Below, one piece after another: positions 5,585 to 7,047 of a stretch of 7,047 nt of DNA. Under the pieces are notes generated by a model. The model was not told where the DNA came from and searched no databases. It saw only the letters and a program-made list of their open reading frames with translations. The stretch comes from Eubacterium sp. (lineage in GTDB: Bacteria; Bacillota; Clostridia; Oscillospirales; Acutalibacteraceae): contig JAIDJS010000213.1 of NCBI GenBank assembly GCA_029052085.1, positions 1 to 7,047 on the forward strand. The letters run 5' to 3'. A program made the translations under genes and the position numbers. The number at the start of each line of letters is the position of its first letter. The stretch's first letter is position 1.

Positions 5585-6271
5585 ATGAATATTTTTACCA
5601 TTCCAATTAACCAATCGGATAATTCGATTACATTTTATTTTTTGAATATAGATGCAAAACTGACATCTCAGTTCGGCAAGTTTACGGAATGCTGGATGGA
5701 TGCGGCAATTGAGCCGATTTTCAATGTTCTTTTTGAAAAAGCCAATTCGGTTTTTATTGCAAATTCTGCACCGGAACTTTCCAATGAAGATTTCAGCCTT
5801 TTAAAAAAGAAAGGGCTGATGTTAAACTTTGACTGCCTGAATTTTATTTTGAAAGGCGAAAATGAAAATGCCGGAATAATCGGCCAGCAGGGAGAAAATT
5901 TTATCGGCATTTCAAATACTTATCTGAATTCCGAAAAATGCACGGAAGAAATACTCTTTTCCGTCATAACCCACGAATTGGTGCATTACTATGACAATAT
6001 CATTTCGGGAGAAGTAAGCTTTTATGACAGACTGAGTGAAGCAGATAAAGCACAATTTGACGATGCGTGGAAATATATAGTAACGGTCATTAGCAGCACC
6101 GAACAGGAAGAGTTTGCCGGCTATTACTTTGATAAGGATGATTTTGAAAAGCTGACATATTGTGTTGAGGCGTATGTCTTAGCTTTGCTGTGTAATTCTG
6201 AGGAGTTAAAAAGCGAACTGTCTGACAGTTTGATGCTAATGGTTCGGATTTCCCAAAAATATATACAATAA
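5585..6271 (+). CDS. Putative zinc metallopeptidase (HELVH) in the DUF2589 operon
   Basis: This is a 228-residue protein. ITHELVHYYD has H130 and H134 as predicted zinc ligands and E131 as catalytic base. Downstream, YCVEAYVLALL (192-202) resembles the FAEAF-type helix that carries the third ligand in gluzincins of the anthrax lethal-factor / Pro-Pro endopeptidase kind. E195 is the best candidate, with E175 or E176 (EQEEFAGYYF) as alternatives. Tyr180, Tyr181 and Tyr192 could supply the conserved tyrosine. The N-terminal ~115 residues look like a small alpha/beta domain and match nothing I recognise. There is no signal peptide or membrane segment, so it acts in the cytoplasm or leaves by a non-Sec route. 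GGAG (5575-5578) is six bases before ATG. It is the last gene of the operon, 17 bases after the small protein, and the only member with an apparent enzymatic activity. Substrate unknown. Confidence 0.75.
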   Translation: MNIFTIPINQSDNSITFYFLNIDAKLTSQFGKFTECWMDAAIEPIFNVLFEKANSVFIANSAPELSNEDFSLLKKKGLMLNFDCLNFILKGENENAGIIGQQGENFIGISNTYLNSEKCTEEILFSVITHELVHYYDNIISGEVSFYDRLSEADKAQFDDAWKYIVTVISSTEQEEFAGYYFDKDDFEKLTYCVEAYVLALLCNSEELKSELSDSLMLMVRISQKYIQ

Positions 6272-6336
6272 ATCATTCTGCCGTCTGCTACGGTAAAAAC
6301 CGGACACGCATTGTGAAAGAAAAAGTAAGGATAACA

Positions 6337-6373
6337 AAAATACCGCCGAACCTGTATAGGTCAGCGGTATTTT
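6337..6373 (+). terminator. Terminator of the DUF2589 operon
   Basis: AAAATACCGC (6337-6346) pairs with GCGGTATTTT (6364-6373). Inside the loop, ACCT (6350-6353) pairs with AGGT (6358-6361), giving a long composite stem. A runs on the 5' side and T runs on the 3' side make it usable on both strands. It lies 65 bases after the metallopeptidase stop. Confidence 0.8.
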
Positions 6374-6493
6374 CATGTCATTTGAGATACTTTTATTTTA
6401 ACTATAAAATACGCATATAGATGAAGAAAGATAAATTTTAAACCGGCTATCACGTTTCCATTTATTGTCAATGAAAAAGTATGTCGTACACAG

Positions 6494-6514
6494 ATTGTGA
6501 ATGTTTTTCACAAT
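6494..6514. promoter_or_regulatory. Palindrome resembling a regulator half-site pair
   Basis: ATTGTGAA (6494-6501) and TTCACAAT (6507-6514) are perfect inverted arms around TGTTT. The TTGTGAA...TTCACAA form recalls Rex or CRP-type operators, but the spacing is one base longer than the usual Rex site (N4) or CRP site (N6 between TGTGA and TCACA). No promoter or adjacent gene start is evident, so a simple hairpin is equally possible. Confidence 0.3.
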
Positions 6515-6556
6515 TTCGATGTTGTTTCGACAAAATTTGCGTTTTTTGCAAAGTTT

Positions 6557-6580
6557 AAGGGGAGAAATGAATCTCCCCTT
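6557..6580 (-). terminator. Terminator-like hairpin behind the leftward small gene
   Basis: AAGGGGAGA (6557-6565) and TCTCCCCTT (6572-6580) form a perfect nine-base stem with a six-base loop. It lies 16 bases beyond the stop of the leftward gene. The T tract after the hairpin is weak on both strands (AAACTTTGC on the minus strand, ATTGTTTTGC on the plus strand), so efficiency is uncertain. Confidence 0.65.
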
Positions 6581-6596
6581 ATTGTTTTGCTTAACA

Positions 6597-6995
6597 CTAG
6601 GAATCATCAACTATGTTTCTATTTTCCTCTGCAATTTCTGTATTTATTACATTCATATCTAAGATATAATGTAATTTATCGCCATAGTAAATTATTACTT
6701 TGTCATCTTCATGGATTGTTTCTAGTTTTTTTATATATCTTCTACTTGCAATTATTGGTGTATTACAAGAAAACTCATTACCATTCTCATCAATTACCCA
6801 AAATGTATAATTAACTATGAAATCCCCTATACTACCCGTTCTGACAATTGATGTAACCTTTCCTTCTATACACTTTGTTTTACTTTCAGCAAATGAAAAG
6901 CTAAAAATTAAACAAACGAAAACAACTATACAAGCAAAAATCTTTTTAACAACATTTTTATTAAACCATTTTACTCTGCTATGTTTAATTAGCAA
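6597..6995 (-). CDS. Small secreted or membrane-anchored protein, 5' end uncertain
   Basis: This is an open frame of at least 132 residues on the minus strand ending in TAG (6599-6597). A basic stretch (KNVVKK, about 13-18) leads into a hydrophobic segment (about 19-34) ending in SFSFA, with likely signal peptidase cleavage after A36. The mature part (about 96 residues) contains CIEGKVTSIVRTG (42-54), then YTFWVIDENGNEFSC and DDKVIIYYGDK. This suggests a small beta-barrel-like extracytoplasmic domain. I do not recognise a family. The only workable start in real sequence is TTG at 6995-6993, without a convincing ribosome binding site. The frame stays open past it to 7019, where adapter sequence begins, so the true start may be upstream and lost. 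It is more AT-rich than its neighbours and points toward the operon from the opposite side. Confidence 0.6.
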   Translation of the reverse strand: MLIKHSRVKWFNKNVVKKIFACIVVFVCLIFSFSFAESKTKCIEGKVTSIVRTGSIGDFIVNYTFWVIDENGNEFSCNTPIIASRRYIKKLETIHEDDKVIIYYGDKLHYILDMNVINTEIAEENRNIVDDS

Positions 6996-7018
6996 AGAAT
7001 ATATAAGATAACATATTC

Positions 7019-7047
7019 CTGTATCTTATACACATATGACGCTGCCG
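7019..7047. other. Sequencing adapter (Nextera transposase end), not genomic
   Basis: The final 29 bases match the Illumina Nextera mosaic end plus read-1 adapter in reverse-complement orientation at 27 of 29 positions: CTGT, then TCTTATACACAT, then TGACGCTGCCG. The two differences are A in place of C at 7023 and 7036. The match runs to the last base of the window, as expected when a library insert ended here and the read continued into adapter. Confidence 0.93.

Larger units (their letters stand above)
6272..6596. other. Non-coding interval between the operon and the leftward gene
   Basis: I find no convincing gene in these ~325 bases. Frames open on either strand lack a ribosome binding site and run across hairpins. 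The interval holds the operon terminator (6337-6373), a palindrome at 6494-6514, a small TTTGC/GCAAA hairpin (6536-6552) and the terminator-like hairpin of the leftward gene (6557-6580). The rest is AT-rich and featureless. Confidence 0.6.

Noticed and set aside
6398..6610. 70-codon open frame on the minus strand in the interval after the operon
   Set aside because: It crosses the terminator-like hairpin and the palindrome, overlaps the end of the leftward gene, and its composition does not resemble a protein.
6497..6814. 105-codon open frame on the plus strand
   Set aside because: It is antisense to the leftward signal-peptide gene, has no ribosome binding site and is rich in Leu/Tyr/His as expected from a reverse reading of AT-rich DNA.

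Overview
The window is AT-rich, uses strong Gram-positive style signals (TTGACA / TATAAT-like promoters with 17-base spacers, AGGAG ribosome binding sites) and carries a MepA-type MATE transporter, a CCA-encoding tRNA-Asn gene and a GH63-type sugar hydrolase. Together these suggest a low-G+C Firmicute, probably a Clostridia / Oscillospiraceae-like gut bacterium. This is inferred from style and gene content, not from a marker gene. The last 29 bases look like Illumina Nextera transposase adapter, so the right edge is probably a contig end and bases 7019-7047 should not be read as genome.

Left part (1-2385). A large GH63-like alpha-glycosidase runs leftward from 2059 and leaves the window unfinished. 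Back to back with it, a rightward promoter (2155-2183) drives a structured leader with an intrinsic terminator (2190-2306). The leader ends at a MATE-family efflux transporter (2386-3714). Placement and architecture fit a guanidine-IV (mepA motif) riboswitch that controls transporter expression by antitermination.

Middle (3715-4157). A hairpin without a U-tract follows the transporter. Next come a promoter, tRNA-Asn(GUU) and its terminator. A control region at 4041-4148 holds an 11-base sequence three times in alternating orientation, overlapping the promoter of the next operon.

Right part (4158-6373). A tight four-gene operon encodes two divergent DUF2589-family proteins, an 88-residue protein of unknown family, and a 228-residue protein with a zinc metallopeptidase HELVH motif. 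It ends at a bidirectional-looking terminator. The function of DUF2589 is not established. The constant spacing and shared promoter say the four proteins work together, and the peptidase is the only member with an evident enzymatic activity. This operon is the best candidate for an undescribed system.

Right edge (6374-7047). A non-coding stretch with two clear hairpins or palindromes is followed by a leftward gene for a small secreted or membrane-anchored protein. Its true start is uncertain because the sequence upstream is adapter.
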